From contig JAGRAG010000288.1 in the NCBI GenBank assembly GCA_020435025.1, positions 1 through 19,766 on the forward strand: DNA of 19,766 nucleotides, read 5' to 3'. A program made the translations under genes and the position numbers. Within the stretch, counting starts at the first letter, position 1. The number at the start of each line of letters is the position of its first letter. A model generated the notes under the pieces. It was not told the origin of the DNA. It searched no databases and was given only the letters and a program-made list of their open reading frames with translations. This DNA comes from Bdellovibrionales bacterium. GTDB lineage: Bacteria; Bdellovibrionota; Bdellovibrionia; Bdellovibrionales; UBA1609. Below are positions 1 to 8,100 of this stretch, piece by piece.

Positions 1-106
1 GTATGTGAAAGGCGTGATTCAATCCCAAGCCGCTTAACTCACAAACAGTCCTATTCCTTCTGAAGGACAAAAACAGATCTTAGCTAATAAACAATACCAA
101 TTAGGA
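1..106. other. Region downstream of the glt/agl operon, no gene seen
   Basis: No coding region is supported here on either strand. A short perfect palindrome (TCCTTC-T-GAAGGA, 55-67) lies about 40 bp past the last stop codon of the operon. It has almost no loop and no T-run in the minus direction, so I do not call it a terminator. Where the operon transcript ends cannot be decided from this window. Confidence 0.5.
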
Positions 107-697
107 CTAAATGGAGGCTTCCTGCTGTTCTTCTTCGTTTTCACGAATTACGGCAAAATTAATCTCAACAATCCCGGATTCCGTAATTGTAAACATGATT
201 TTTTTAATCGTTAGAAAATCAATTGATTTATCTGCTTGAATCGAAATTCTTTTGTGAGCTTCGACTTCTGGCTTTTGATCTATTCCTTTAGCTTCACTTA
301 CCGCATCTAAAATCCGATTGGTTAAAGTCTTTTTACTTTCCTCTTCTTTGGCCATCATCTCTTCAATAGAGCTACGTAGTCGATCTACCATCCAGTTTTC
401 TTGTTCTTTGACTTGACGAAACTCTTCTACTTTTTCTTTATTTAGAAAAATACCTTCTTTAGAGACGACGACAACATTCGAAGGTTTTAGCTCTTTAACC
501 GCAGAAGCGTTGGGGAGTTCAACATTGTCTCGAATTTCAATAACCTCACCTGTTGTATTATAATTTTGCAAAAGAAACACCACAAGAACCGTAAACAAAT
601 CCACCATCGCTGTCAGGGACAAGACCATAACAACACTTCTTTTGGTTCCCTTTACTTTTCCTCGACGATCACGGTGACCAGGAATATGAATTGGCAT
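107..697 (-). CDS. ExbD/TolR-family biopolymer transport protein, AglS/AglQ-like (second copy)
   Basis: A 196-residue ExbD/TolR-type subunit. In the Agl system two such proteins pair with AglR (TolQ/ExbB type) to form a proton-driven inner-membrane motor. A basic cytoplasmic N-terminus (residues 1-21) is followed by one membrane helix (about 22-45) carrying Asp33 in the context TAMVDLFTVLVVF, the position of the conserved proton-pathway Asp. A long periplasmic domain follows, rich in Glu/Lys and probably partly coiled (about 80-140). The ATG overlaps the upstream stop (TAATG), so translation is probably coupled. It is the last gene of the glt/agl operon. Which of AglQ or AglS it matches cannot be decided by eye. 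The reading frame is intact, unlike aglR two genes upstream. Confidence 0.85.
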   Translation of the reverse strand: MPIHIPGHRDRRGKVKGTKRSVVMVLSLTAMVDLFTVLVVFLLQNYNTTGEVIEIRDNVELPNASAVKELKPSNVVVVSKEGIFLNKEKVEEFRQVKEQENWMVDRLRSSIEEMMAKEEESKKTLTNRILDAVSEAKGIDQKPEVEAHKRISIQADKSIDFLTIKKIMFTITESGIVEINFAVIRENEEEQQEASI

Positions 698-1170
698 TAC
701 TCAGCTCCTCCTGTTGCAATGGAAATTTCAGGAAAACCAGCTTTAAGTAAATTGTCCATTCCCGTAACCAGTGATTCATATGGCAACTCGTCTTCTACGG
801 TGATGACACAGTCATTTTTTTCTGGATATAGCTTTTTCACCGTTCTCAAATTTTCTAACAAAGAATCTTCGTCATACTTTCCATTTAACTTAGGAATGGG
901 TGTCAGTTTTCTTCCTATCAGGACTTGATATCCAAAGGATTTAACATCCACTCGAAAAGCCACCTCAGCCCTTGGAGGAGGGGGAGAGTCCTCAGCTTCC
1001 GTACGCTTTCCATAAATGGAGCTTCCAATTTGGATCATCGAAACTTGACTCCAAACGGCCGTGATCAGCAGAAAGATTACTAGCACACTCATAAGGTCAA
1101 TAAATGGAACAATATTGACGTCCATATTGACTGTGCGACCATTACTTGAATTGTCATCGATGTGTGCCAT
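697..1170 (-). CDS. ExbD/TolR-family biopolymer transport protein, AglQ/AglS-like (first copy)
   Basis: A 157-residue ExbD/TolR-type subunit, expected to work with AglR as stator of the proton-driven motor. The order is typical: a short hydrophilic N-terminus, then one membrane helix (about residues 18-40) with the conserved Asp25 in the motif VPFIDLMSVLVIF, then a periplasmic domain of about 115 residues with a proline stretch (PPPP near residues 63-66). The start has a clear ribosome binding site (AAGGA, 8 nt before the ATG). It follows aglR after 12 nt and overlaps the next ExbD gene by one base. The frame is intact, so the motor Asp residues are kept in both ExbD subunits although aglR is interrupted. 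Confidence 0.88.
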   Translation of the reverse strand: MAHIDDNSSNGRTVNMDVNIVPFIDLMSVLVIFLLITAVWSQVSMIQIGSSIYGKRTEAEDSPPPPRAEVAFRVDVKSFGYQVLIGRKLTPIPKLNGKYDEDSLLENLRTVKKLYPEKNDCVITVEDELPYESLVTGMDNLLKAGFPEISIATGGAE

Positions 1171-1182
1171 TTTAAATTTCCT

Positions 1183-1710
1183 TTAGTACTTCATCTTCTC
1201 ACGGTTAGCGACCACAAGATTCATCATATTCATGCTGCTTTCCAACATGTCATTAATCGCTCGACCTATTCGAATCTGAAAAAATCCGTAAAATACAATA
1301 CAGATAATTGCGACTAAAAGTCCAAAAGCCGTACAGTTCAAGGCGTGGGAAATACCTCGAGAAAGAAGCTCCGCTTTCAACTTGGGGTCCGCATTGGATA
1401 CCCCACTAAAAGCCACAATCAGACCAAGGATCGTACCAAACAGTCCAATCAGTACGGCAATGTTTCCAAAAACTGCCAAGAAAGAAGACCAGCCTTCTAA
1501 TTTGGGTGTCTCTCGCAGAACTGCAGCATCCATGGCCACCTGAATCTCTTCGTCGGGCCTTTTATTTAAAACCTGAACTAGGCCCGCTTTTAATGTATTC
1601 GTCAAAGGTGTTGGGCGACTATCACAATAGGAAATCGCCTGCTTTAACTCGCCTCTCAGGAGCATACTATACAGACTTTCATTCAAAGAGGATTTGTCTA
1701 CTGACAACAT
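1183..1710 (-). CDS. aglR: AglR-like TolQ/ExbB/MotA-family protein, open frame remaining after the in-frame stop
   Basis: A 175-residue frame covering the middle and end of a TolQ/ExbB-type proton channel subunit. Two membrane helices are visible: about residues 76-101 (NIAVLIGLFGTILGLIVAF, with the conserved Thr of the family) and about 120-148 (LNCTAFGLLVAIICIVFYG, with a second conserved Thr). The first helix of the family is missing from this frame but is encoded just upstream in the same phase, beyond a TAA codon. The ATG at 1710 has no convincing ribosome binding site (TTTTTTAAATTAAAG before it). It is therefore probably not a natural start and this is the 3' part of an interrupted gene. 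The two ExbD genes follow directly. Confidence 0.75.
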   Translation of the reverse strand: MLSVDKSSLNESLYSMLLRGELKQAISYCDSRPTPLTNTLKAGLVQVLNKRPDEEIQVAMDAAVLRETPKLEGWSSFLAVFGNIAVLIGLFGTILGLIVAFSGVSNADPKLKAELLSRGISHALNCTAFGLLVAIICIVFYGFFQIRIGRAINDMLESSMNMMNLVVANREKMKY

Positions 1711-1863
1711 CTTTAATTTAAAAAATCGTTAAATGATCAAAAAAAGTGCTAATAGGCCGACCAGTGCTATGACGAGCATGGGCGTCCCACCTTCACAAAA
1801 AGCTCTTACTATCCCTTCTTTCCCGGCGCAATGCTCGAGAATTTGTCCTGCTTGTTCTTCCAC
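1183..1863 (-). pseudogene. aglR: aglR, full-length gene interrupted by in-frame TAA at codon 45
   Basis: Reading back from the 175-residue frame in the same phase gives a normal AglR/ExbB N-terminus. It begins at GTG 1863, 7 nt after an AAGGGGAG ribosome binding site and 20 nt past the previous stop. The first 44 codons end in a typical first membrane helix (MLVIALVGLLALFLII). Codon 45 is TAA (1731-1729), followed in frame by RFFKLK. Many ExbB-family proteins have Glu or Gln here (the ER motif after helix 1), and GAA or CAA becomes TAA by one base change. Apart from the TAA, 226 codons run without a break. The cause could be a nonsense mutation, a sequencing error, readthrough or reinitiation; the sequence alone does not decide. 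Confidence 0.75.
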
Positions 1864-1883
1864 GGTTCTCCCCTTTTATTGTT

Positions 1884-2702
1884 TTACTGTGTCTGAAAGA
1901 CGAACGGATAAGCCACTTCGGCCACCTGATCTTTAGGTGGCTCCGGGAACCGCCACGTTCGTAACTTTCTAACAATACAATCACCTACACTATCGTTTCC
2001 TAGACTGCTGGATTTCACTCTCGCCTTGGTCACAATACCTTTTTCTTCAATATGCCATTCAATCACCAGCTTGCCGTAAAGGTCTTTATCTCTATTTAAA
2101 GCACGGTCATAACAAGCCTTAATCTGCCTTTTATTTTTTATGATCACTCGCCGAATGGCTTCCCTATCTATCGAGCCGGTCACTTCCGCTTCTTGTCCGC
2201 CCAAATTGATATCTACGCGCCCTTTACTTCCTAATCCACCGACACCGGTTCCCATGCCTCCCGTGCCTCGCCCAGTCGTTCCTGCTCCAGAAATTCCTTC
2301 AGTTGCAAATCCTGATCCTGAAGCTCCTGTATTATTAAATCGGCCTCCGGCATTTTTACCCGCACGGTTTGTATTGAATCCCGACGCACCCGTTGCTTGG
2401 TCAGCCATCCCCGCAAGCCCACCCGATCCGGTATAGGACTCACTAAGTTTGTCGTTAATGCCTTTATTTCCAAAAACATTTAGAAGGCCCATTTTACTCA
2501 CATCTTTTTTCTGACTCTTGGCATTGGATCCACTTTTTGCACCCGTCTTTTTGGCGCCACCTTTATTTACAATAGATGTGGGTCGAGTCGATTTTTTCTT
2601 AGACTCCGTTTTCTTCAAAGCAGCTGCCTTACCTGGATCCTTTTTCACCGTCGTCGTCGGCGTTTGCTTAGTGGAGCTTTTTTTCATATCCACTTTGACC
2701 AC
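1884..2702 (-). CDS. gltG: Periplasmic AgmX/PglI (TonB-like) C-terminal part of GltG, separated from it by TAG
   Basis: A 272-codon frame starting at GTG 2702. Residues 1-70 are Lys/Ser/Thr/Ala-rich and basic, about 75-165 are Gly-rich low complexity, and about 170-272 form the AgmX/PglI C-terminal domain found at the ends of Myxococcus Glt proteins. That domain shows VTGSIDREAIRRVI, QIKACYDRAL, GKLVIEWHI, SSLGNDSVGDCIVRKLRTWRFP and YPFVF. It has two Cys (in KACYD and GDCIV) that could form a disulfide. It has no signal peptide or membrane helix, so made alone it would stay in the cytoplasm, where this domain is not expected to work. It lies in phase with the FHA/membrane frame upstream, one TAG and one Lys codon apart, so it is best read as the 3' end of gltG. 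It could instead be expressed by reinitiation. Confidence 0.8.
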   Translation of the reverse strand: MVKVDMKKSSTKQTPTTTVKKDPGKAAALKKTESKKKSTRPTSIVNKGGAKKTGAKSGSNAKSQKKDVSKMGLLNVFGNKGINDKLSESYTGSGGLAGMADQATGASGFNTNRAGKNAGGRFNNTGASGSGFATEGISGAGTTGRGTGGMGTGVGGLGSKGRVDINLGGQEAEVTGSIDREAIRRVIIKNKRQIKACYDRALNRDKDLYGKLVIEWHIEEKGIVTKARVKSSSLGNDSVGDCIVRKLRTWRFPEPPKDQVAEVAYPFVFQTQ

Positions 2703-2714
2703 TTTCTATTCCTT
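2700..2714 (-). promoter_or_regulatory. Ribosome binding site and GTG start overlapping the in-frame TAG of gltG
   Basis: The coding strand reads AAGGAATAGAAAGTG: a good AAGGA site (2714-2710), the in-frame TAG (2708-2706), one Lys codon, then GTG (2702-2700) in the same phase, 7 nt after AAGGA. A ribosome ending at TAG could restart at this GTG, giving two polypeptides from gltG. AAGGA also simply encodes Lys-Glu here, so chance is possible. Confidence 0.5.
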
Positions 2715-4112
2715 CGGAGAGGAGTCTATTTTAACAACCTTTTTTTCTTTCGGTCGATTGAAACGAACAACCGCTCTTCGAATGGGCACTTCTAAAAGAG
2801 CTTCTTCTTCCATATCCACAGGAGAGTAAACCAACATATACAGACCTAAAATAGCGGTTATCACTCCAGCTAAGACAATTCCGGTAAACTCTGTCGTTGT
2901 AAAATCCAAAAATGGTGCGACTATCGGCTTTACAGTGTCCGGCTTAAACCTAACATATATGGAAAGAAGTCCATTTTCTAGATCCCAGCGGATCATTTCA
3001 CCTTGTTGAAGCTTTACCTCTGTTCCTTTTTTGGTGTCTACCAGTCGATTTTGTTTCCGCAGGTCCGCAAAAGACATTTGACCGTTTTCTCCAACCCACA
3101 TTCCACTCGGATTACTTCCTAATAGAATCGAAGTTTCGGAACCTAATTTTAAAAAAGCCGACGAAGAACCGCTTGCCGTACGAATGGGAATCGTAATATC
3201 GGCATTCGCATTCGGACCTATAGTATATGTCTTCGGCTCATGAAAATGATGAGTGGCTATCACTCTCTGATTCCATGCAACCAAAACTTCTACCACTGTC
3301 CCCTTTCCTGGCCGAATCACCTCATCTAAATTTTTGATCGCCCCTGGAGGCGCAAAAGTCCCACCTATTTTTTTCTTTTTTGAATAACTTGCGGCCTGAG
3401 GGGGCTTGGGAACTTTCGGCCCATCACGATGAAGTTTGATAGGAGCTTTTCCAACCTCCGAAGGCTTCTTTAAATGAATAACACTTTGTTGAGGGATATG
3501 ATCACTAGAGAGCTTCGGTTCCTGTTCTGATTTCTGCTCCTGAGAGTCAATGGGCGCTTGCGGAATTGGAGGCGTCACCCTCTCTTGCTTTTCCTGAGTT
3601 TCTTTCTCTGAACCTCCTAATGATTCGTGAGATGTGGCCAAAGTAGGAGAAGCAGGCTCTTCCAATGGCTTATCAGCACTCTCCCCTGCCTCGATATGGT
3701 CTTCTGATACTAAAGTCGGCAGCTCCTCAGCAGTTGCAGTAGATTCGCCACCAACCAGTCCGACCGGAGGCACAACATCATCCAAACCAACTTTAGGAGG
3801 CGAAGATGGTTTAGGAATCCCAATAAAGAACTCTAGATTGAACTCGCCTACCTGAATAAAATCACCAGACTCCAATTTTTTATCAATGATGCTTTCAGAG
3901 TTTACTAACGTGCCTAAAGTTGAGCCTAAATCGGAGATATAATATCCCGTGTCCCTCTCTTCGATCACGGCATGGACAGGAGAAACTGTATCGCTTTCCA
4001 ACAGCAGCTGAGCATTTTCACTTGTTCCAATCACAATTTGCTCGACCGCAAATTGCTTTATTCCCTGCAGTCTATCGTCTGAATAAATACGTATAAACAA
4101 TGGCTGCTTCAA
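2706..4112 (-). CDS. gltG: GltG-like FHA-domain inner-membrane protein, N-terminal part ending at in-frame TAG
   Basis: A 468-residue protein. Residues 1-97 form an FHA (phosphothreonine-binding) domain with IGTSENAQLLL, SPVHAVI and YYISDLGSTLGTLVN. Residues about 100-235 are an acidic, Pro/Glu-rich linker, followed by a basic stretch. About 270-400 form a second globular region (TYTIGPNANADITIPI) typical of GltG-like proteins. A single membrane helix follows (about 411-429, GIVLAGVITAILGLYMLVY), then a short tail. This would place FHA in the cytoplasm and the tail in the periplasm. The frame stops at TAG 2708-2706 but continues in phase into the AgmX domain; the flanks KKVVKID and KVVKVD read as one sequence. 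The TTG start at 4112 overlaps the previous stop by 4 nt and has GGAG 6 nt before it. In Myxococcus, GltG links the AglRQS motor to periplasmic Glt proteins. Confidence 0.85.
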   Translation of the reverse strand: MKQPLFIRIYSDDRLQGIKQFAVEQIVIGTSENAQLLLESDTVSPVHAVIEERDTGYYISDLGSTLGTLVNSESIIDKKLESGDFIQVGEFNLEFFIGIPKPSSPPKVGLDDVVPPVGLVGGESTATAEELPTLVSEDHIEAGESADKPLEEPASPTLATSHESLGGSEKETQEKQERVTPPIPQAPIDSQEQKSEQEPKLSSDHIPQQSVIHLKKPSEVGKAPIKLHRDGPKVPKPPQAASYSKKKKIGGTFAPPGAIKNLDEVIRPGKGTVVEVLVAWNQRVIATHHFHEPKTYTIGPNANADITIPIRTASGSSSAFLKLGSETSILLGSNPSGMWVGENGQMSFADLRKQNRLVDTKKGTEVKLQQGEMIRWDLENGLLSIYVRFKPDTVKPIVAPFLDFTTTEFTGIVLAGVITAILGLYMLVYSPVDMEEEALLEVPIRRAVVRFNRPKEKKVVKIDSSPKE

Positions 4113-4393
4113 TTACCACTCCGTTCGCCGTGCAAGTCTTCAGCTGTCTGTCGCATCTCTGGAATAAAATCATCACGCAAATTAATCAGTCGTTTAAAAT
4201 TGAATTGCTTTTTTTGCAGAAGATATAAAAGCTCTGGTTTTTTCACATTCCCTTCAATTAATTCATCTTCAAAATTAATTGATGTTGTTCGCTTTTTACT
4301 TCTATTGTTTTGTGCTGAAGAAACAACCGGAAAAAAGAACGAACACAGAAGTGCGCCTATAACACCGATTCGTCTCCAATTACTTCGTCGCAT
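4109..4393 (-). CDS. Small exported protein at the GltF position of the glt operon
   Basis: A 94-residue protein from ATG 4393, chosen because GGAG lies 9 nt upstream and because it gives a classic signal peptide (MRRSNWRRIGVIGALLC..., cleavage near VVSSA-Q, residue 27). The alternative GTG at 4408 adds five residues, overlaps the gltE stop by one base and has no good ribosome binding site. The mature part is about 67 residues, with a segment INFEDELIEG and then a charged probably helical region (LLQKKQFNFKRLINLRDDF). No known fold is recognised. Its place between gltE and gltG suggests a periplasmic component of the same machine. Equivalence to Myxococcus GltF is inferred from position only. 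Confidence 0.75.
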   Translation of the reverse strand: MRRSNWRRIGVIGALLCSFFFPVVSSAQNNRSKKRTTSINFEDELIEGNVKKPELLYLLQKKQFNFKRLINLRDDFIPEMRQTAEDLHGERSGN

Positions 4394-4407
4394 GATTAAA
4401 TACTCCA

Positions 4408-5187
4408 CTACTTGATACTGTCCGCTCTTTTTTCTAAAGCTTCGAGTTCTCTTAATATTTTCTGATTATCCGTTAAAAACTTCAACTTACTGATAGCCCT
4501 ATACCCCTCTTTTCTGTCCTTAAGTATATCCACCAAAAGTCTCACCTGGTTGAGCAAAATATAGGGGTCTTTTGAGTCTCCATCTAAGATATTGCCATAA
4601 ACTCTTTGCGCAATCTTGGGTTCATTCAATGCCACTAGTGCCACGGCATAATTATTTGCAATTTCACCTGCTAACTTATCACCATTCTTTAGTCCTGACT
4701 TTGTATTGGTGTGCGCGTCTTCTAATGGCTTTAAACCTCTTTTGTAATCTCCATACTTCACATATATTGAACCTAAATTAGAAGCACCTATTTCATAATC
4801 ACTACCCGCACGCACAGCTGCTATGAAATTTCCGATCGCCGCTCGTTCATCATTTTCTATCAAATCGAGTATTCCATAGTTATTCAAAATAGAAGGGTTA
4901 TTTTTGTGAGCAACAGCCGCTCGATCTAAAATTAATCGTGCCAAACCATAGTTCTTTTTTTCAATATGATAGTTGGATAATACAAGTAGTGCGGGCAGAT
5001 TATCCTTGTCTTGGGCTAAAACCTGATGAATAGCCTCAAGCATTGGTCCTGTCTTTTGTTCGGCGCGGTTCGCTTTGATAGCACTTAATAGATCTGCTAC
5101 AGACTTTTCTTGAGCTTGTCCACTAAGGGAAACTCCTAAAAGAACAAAACACATATATTTAGTGATCGAGAACATGGGACGACTCAT
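4408..5187 (-). CDS. gltE: GltE/AglT-like periplasmic TPR protein
   Basis: A 259-residue exported TPR protein. The signal peptide (MSRPMFSITKYMCFVLLGVSL, cleavage near GQA-Q at residue 25) shows no lipobox cysteine, whereas Myxococcus AglT is described as an outer-membrane lipoprotein. TPR-like helical pairs cover about residues 50-230: NLPALLVLSNYHIEKKNYGLA, NPSILNNYGILDLIENDERAA, EIGASNLGSIYVKYGDYKRG and EIANNYAVALVALNEPKIAQ. The ATG lies one base past the gltD stop. TPR proteins of this class act as scaffolds between inner-membrane and outer-membrane parts of the Glt machine. The family call rests on TPR content, length and position; I am fairly confident of it. Confidence 0.8.
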   Translation of the reverse strand: MSRPMFSITKYMCFVLLGVSLSGQAQEKSVADLLSAIKANRAEQKTGPMLEAIHQVLAQDKDNLPALLVLSNYHIEKKNYGLARLILDRAAVAHKNNPSILNNYGILDLIENDERAAIGNFIAAVRAGSDYEIGASNLGSIYVKYGDYKRGLKPLEDAHTNTKSGLKNGDKLAGEIANNYAVALVALNEPKIAQRVYGNILDGDSKDPYILLNQVRLLVDILKDRKEGYRAISKLKFLTDNQKILRELEALEKRADSIK

Positions 5188-5188
5188 A

Positions 5189-8100
5189 CTACAACCCCTT
5201 CCAATCCAGCATTTTTGTACTAAATACGGTAAATGCTTTAGCAGGATCGCTACTAGGAGTTAGCTTTTCAAGTTCATGCTGGGCAACAATTAACCAGTTA
5301 TTGTAGCCCTGAAGCTTCTTTCCCTTATCAATGGCATCATTATAAAATTTAATAGCATTTTTCGAAAATGGTTCGGCGATTTTTCCAACTTGCTCAACAT
5401 ACTTTGCATGATCTTCCTTACTTAAACCTCCAGGAACCGGTGCGTTCACGATTGAAGCTGCCATGTGTTGTTCGGCCTGTCCTTGAAGAGTAAGAGATGC
5501 CACAATCATTCCTCCATGATCATAGCGAATCACGGAAGCCAGTTCTTTTTCTAATCTTGCCTTAAGGTCGATCTTGCGTTTGATTGCACTTTGAGCATTC
5601 TGCAAACCAATTTTGACGGATCGAAAGTTTAAGTAGTGCTTATAAACTAATTTAAATTTAGCTTCTGCAGCATAGCCCTTTGCCGCCAATGAACCACGAG
5701 CTTGTTTTTCCAAACCTACAACTTTTAAATACCAGAAATCAGATTTGCTGGTATCTTTCAACCACTCATAAAGGTAAGCCAATCGAAAAGCCGTCTCTAC
5801 TTTGAGCTCAATATCGTTGGCAGGACTATGAAAATATTGCTTGTAGTAATCGATCGCTTTATTAAAATTTCCCTTTTTTCTTCTTCGTTCCCAAAGCCTT
5901 CCGATACGATAAAGAACCGTATGCTTCTCATTCGATCGACTTTTTTTGTAGTAAGCTTCATAGTTCTTAAGTGCCGCCGTATAATATAAAATACCTTCTC
6001 GAATCAATGCTGCATTGTATAGATACTGAATTGACAATTTATCACTTGGATACTTACTAACATAAAGTTCATAAAATTCAGCAGCCTCCTTATATTTTCC
6101 CATCTGTGCACTAGATTCGGCTAGGTATTGTAGTGCCGCTTGTTTATTTTTATCAGAGGATTTTTTAGATTGAAAAACGGCAGTGAAGAGGCCAACTGCC
6201 TGAGCCACATTTCCTGCTTTAGAATAATTTACAGCTGCATTGTATGCCGCCTTCATTCCCAATTCAGTATCATTGTTAGTTTGCGCTATCTTTTCAAAAG
6301 CCTTAGCACTTTCCTCCATTCCCTTATCAGTTTCCTCTAAGTTTTTAGCCTGAATGAATTGAGAATTCTGCTTAATTTTTTCGATCTTTGGCGCTAACCG
6401 CGACTTAGCAATCGTGGGATACTGCATTAAGACATCCACCGTCTTAACCAGTCCTACGTAGTCTTTTCGCATTTCATACATACTTAAAATAGACTCTGCG
6501 GACCACAGGGCATATTTGCTTCCTTTTTGGTCCGACTTTATAACTTCCAAAAACTTAGCTTCTGCTTCTTCAAAGTGATTATAATAGTAATAGAGGTTTC
6601 CCACTCGATATAAAATAGAGGTGCGATTTTCAGCATTTGGATACTTACTCAAGTATCTATCCGACGTTTTGATAAAATCAGTAATAGTGCTGTCGAAAGG
6701 AACTTTTCTTTTGCTTTCCCCAACAATCTTTTTCATTTCTTTATCTGTTGGCAGACCTTTATCTAAAGCAAGAAGAGCATTAAATAACGACTTCTCAGCG
6801 TAGATGCTGTCATTCGCATTATCAATCACCCATAGATAATGTTCTGCTGCTTGCTTGTATTTTTTTTCGTCAAACAAAAGCTCCGCGTAAAAGAAGTGCA
6901 TTTGTGGCAACTGATTGGTCTTACGAAATGTAGAAAAGTATAAAGCATACCCTTTTTCGGCCTGTTCTCGAGCATTAGTGACTTTCGAGTTTTGCGCTGT
7001 TTGATGTTTTTGCAGAACATAACTTCTCAAAGTAGATTCCATAAGAACATTTGCTTTCTCTAAAAGCTTCTCATTTTCTGAATTTTTCTTGGCCCATACA
7101 CTTAATGGACCATACTTGCTGATCCATTTAAAGGCTGACTCTCTAAATTGGGCATCGTCTCCAGCAGCTCCGTACATACTAACAATCTGGTACTGATAGT
7201 CGTAAGCTTTCGGGCTATAGGGTTCTTTCTCTATCATCTGCGTGAATATATTCTTCGCCTTTTCCCTTTCCCCAGTATCTAAATAGTAATATCCCAGACG
7301 CTCTAACATTTTGTCCAAAGATTTTCTTCCTGATACACGAATGAAATAATCTGTAGGATCCCCGCTAAGTCCACTTTCACCATAGAAAATAACCAAGTCT
7401 TTTATAGACTCTTCTGCCAAACGGATTCGACTTAAACCGCCCGCACTGGAGTCACCCCGACCTTTGGTTTTTCGACCCACCTTAATAACCCGCTCCAAAG
7501 ATTGCAAAGCAGTACGTACTTTTCCCAGCTTATACTGACACCAAGCCATCTTATATAGAGCAAATGAATACAGTCGAGAACGACGAACTTTCGCTACCTG
7601 TGTATAGTAAGGAAGAGCTTCTTTCCACTTTTCATTTTCAAAGAAGTACTCACCGAGAGCAAAATTTGATTCATTGACAAACTTCGATTTGGGGTACTCC
7701 TTGCTCAAACGTTTATAGTAAACCAATCCTTCTTTCTCATTGAGGAGTTCAAAGTAGTTATAGCCTAAATAAAAGAGGGCCTGTGGCATCTTTTCATCTT
7801 TCGGATAATCTCGAATAAACCACTTATATAGTTGAATGCCCTTTTTGTTGTAGTCTTGTGCCGGTGTTAGATCGATACGAGGGCGTTTTTTGATTTTTTT
7901 ATCCAAGTACAATTTCACTTGCTCATCGTATTCAGTCTGAATTTGATATTCAATCAAACGAGCTTTTTCAGAATAAAGCTCAGCTAGTCTCAGCCACAGC
8001 TCTCCTCGTTTACTGCTTTTATTGAAACGCTTGGTTAAGGTATATAGCTGCTTGATGCTCTCATCAGTGACCTTCATGAGTTCTTGTTCTTCTTCTGAAC

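Noticed and set aside
55..67. Palindrome TCCTTC-T-GAAGGA as operon terminator
   Set aside because: The one-base loop cannot form a stable hairpin of that length and no T-run follows on the minus strand.
566..928. Plus-strand frame of 120 codons opposite the ExbD genes
   Set aside because: It is an antisense shadow of two well-supported ExbD/TolR genes, with no ribosome binding site or known motif.
1793..1984. Minus-strand frame of 63 codons across the aglR/gltG junction
   Set aside because: It is rich in Arg and Ser with no recognisable features, overlaps the AgmX domain end in another phase, and is out of phase with the clearly AglR-like N-terminus.
2231..2479. Minus-strand frame of 82 codons inside the Gly-rich region of the AgmX part
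   Set aside because: It is a different phase of low-complexity Gly-rich coding sequence; the main frame has the recognisable AgmX/PglI domain.
1183..4112. Alternative genetic code, with TAA or TAG read as an amino acid
   Set aside because: Intact genes in the same operon end naturally at TAG (gltC, gltD, gltE), TGA (the second barrel) and TAA (the AgmX part and first exbD), so no stop codon type is free for reassignment.
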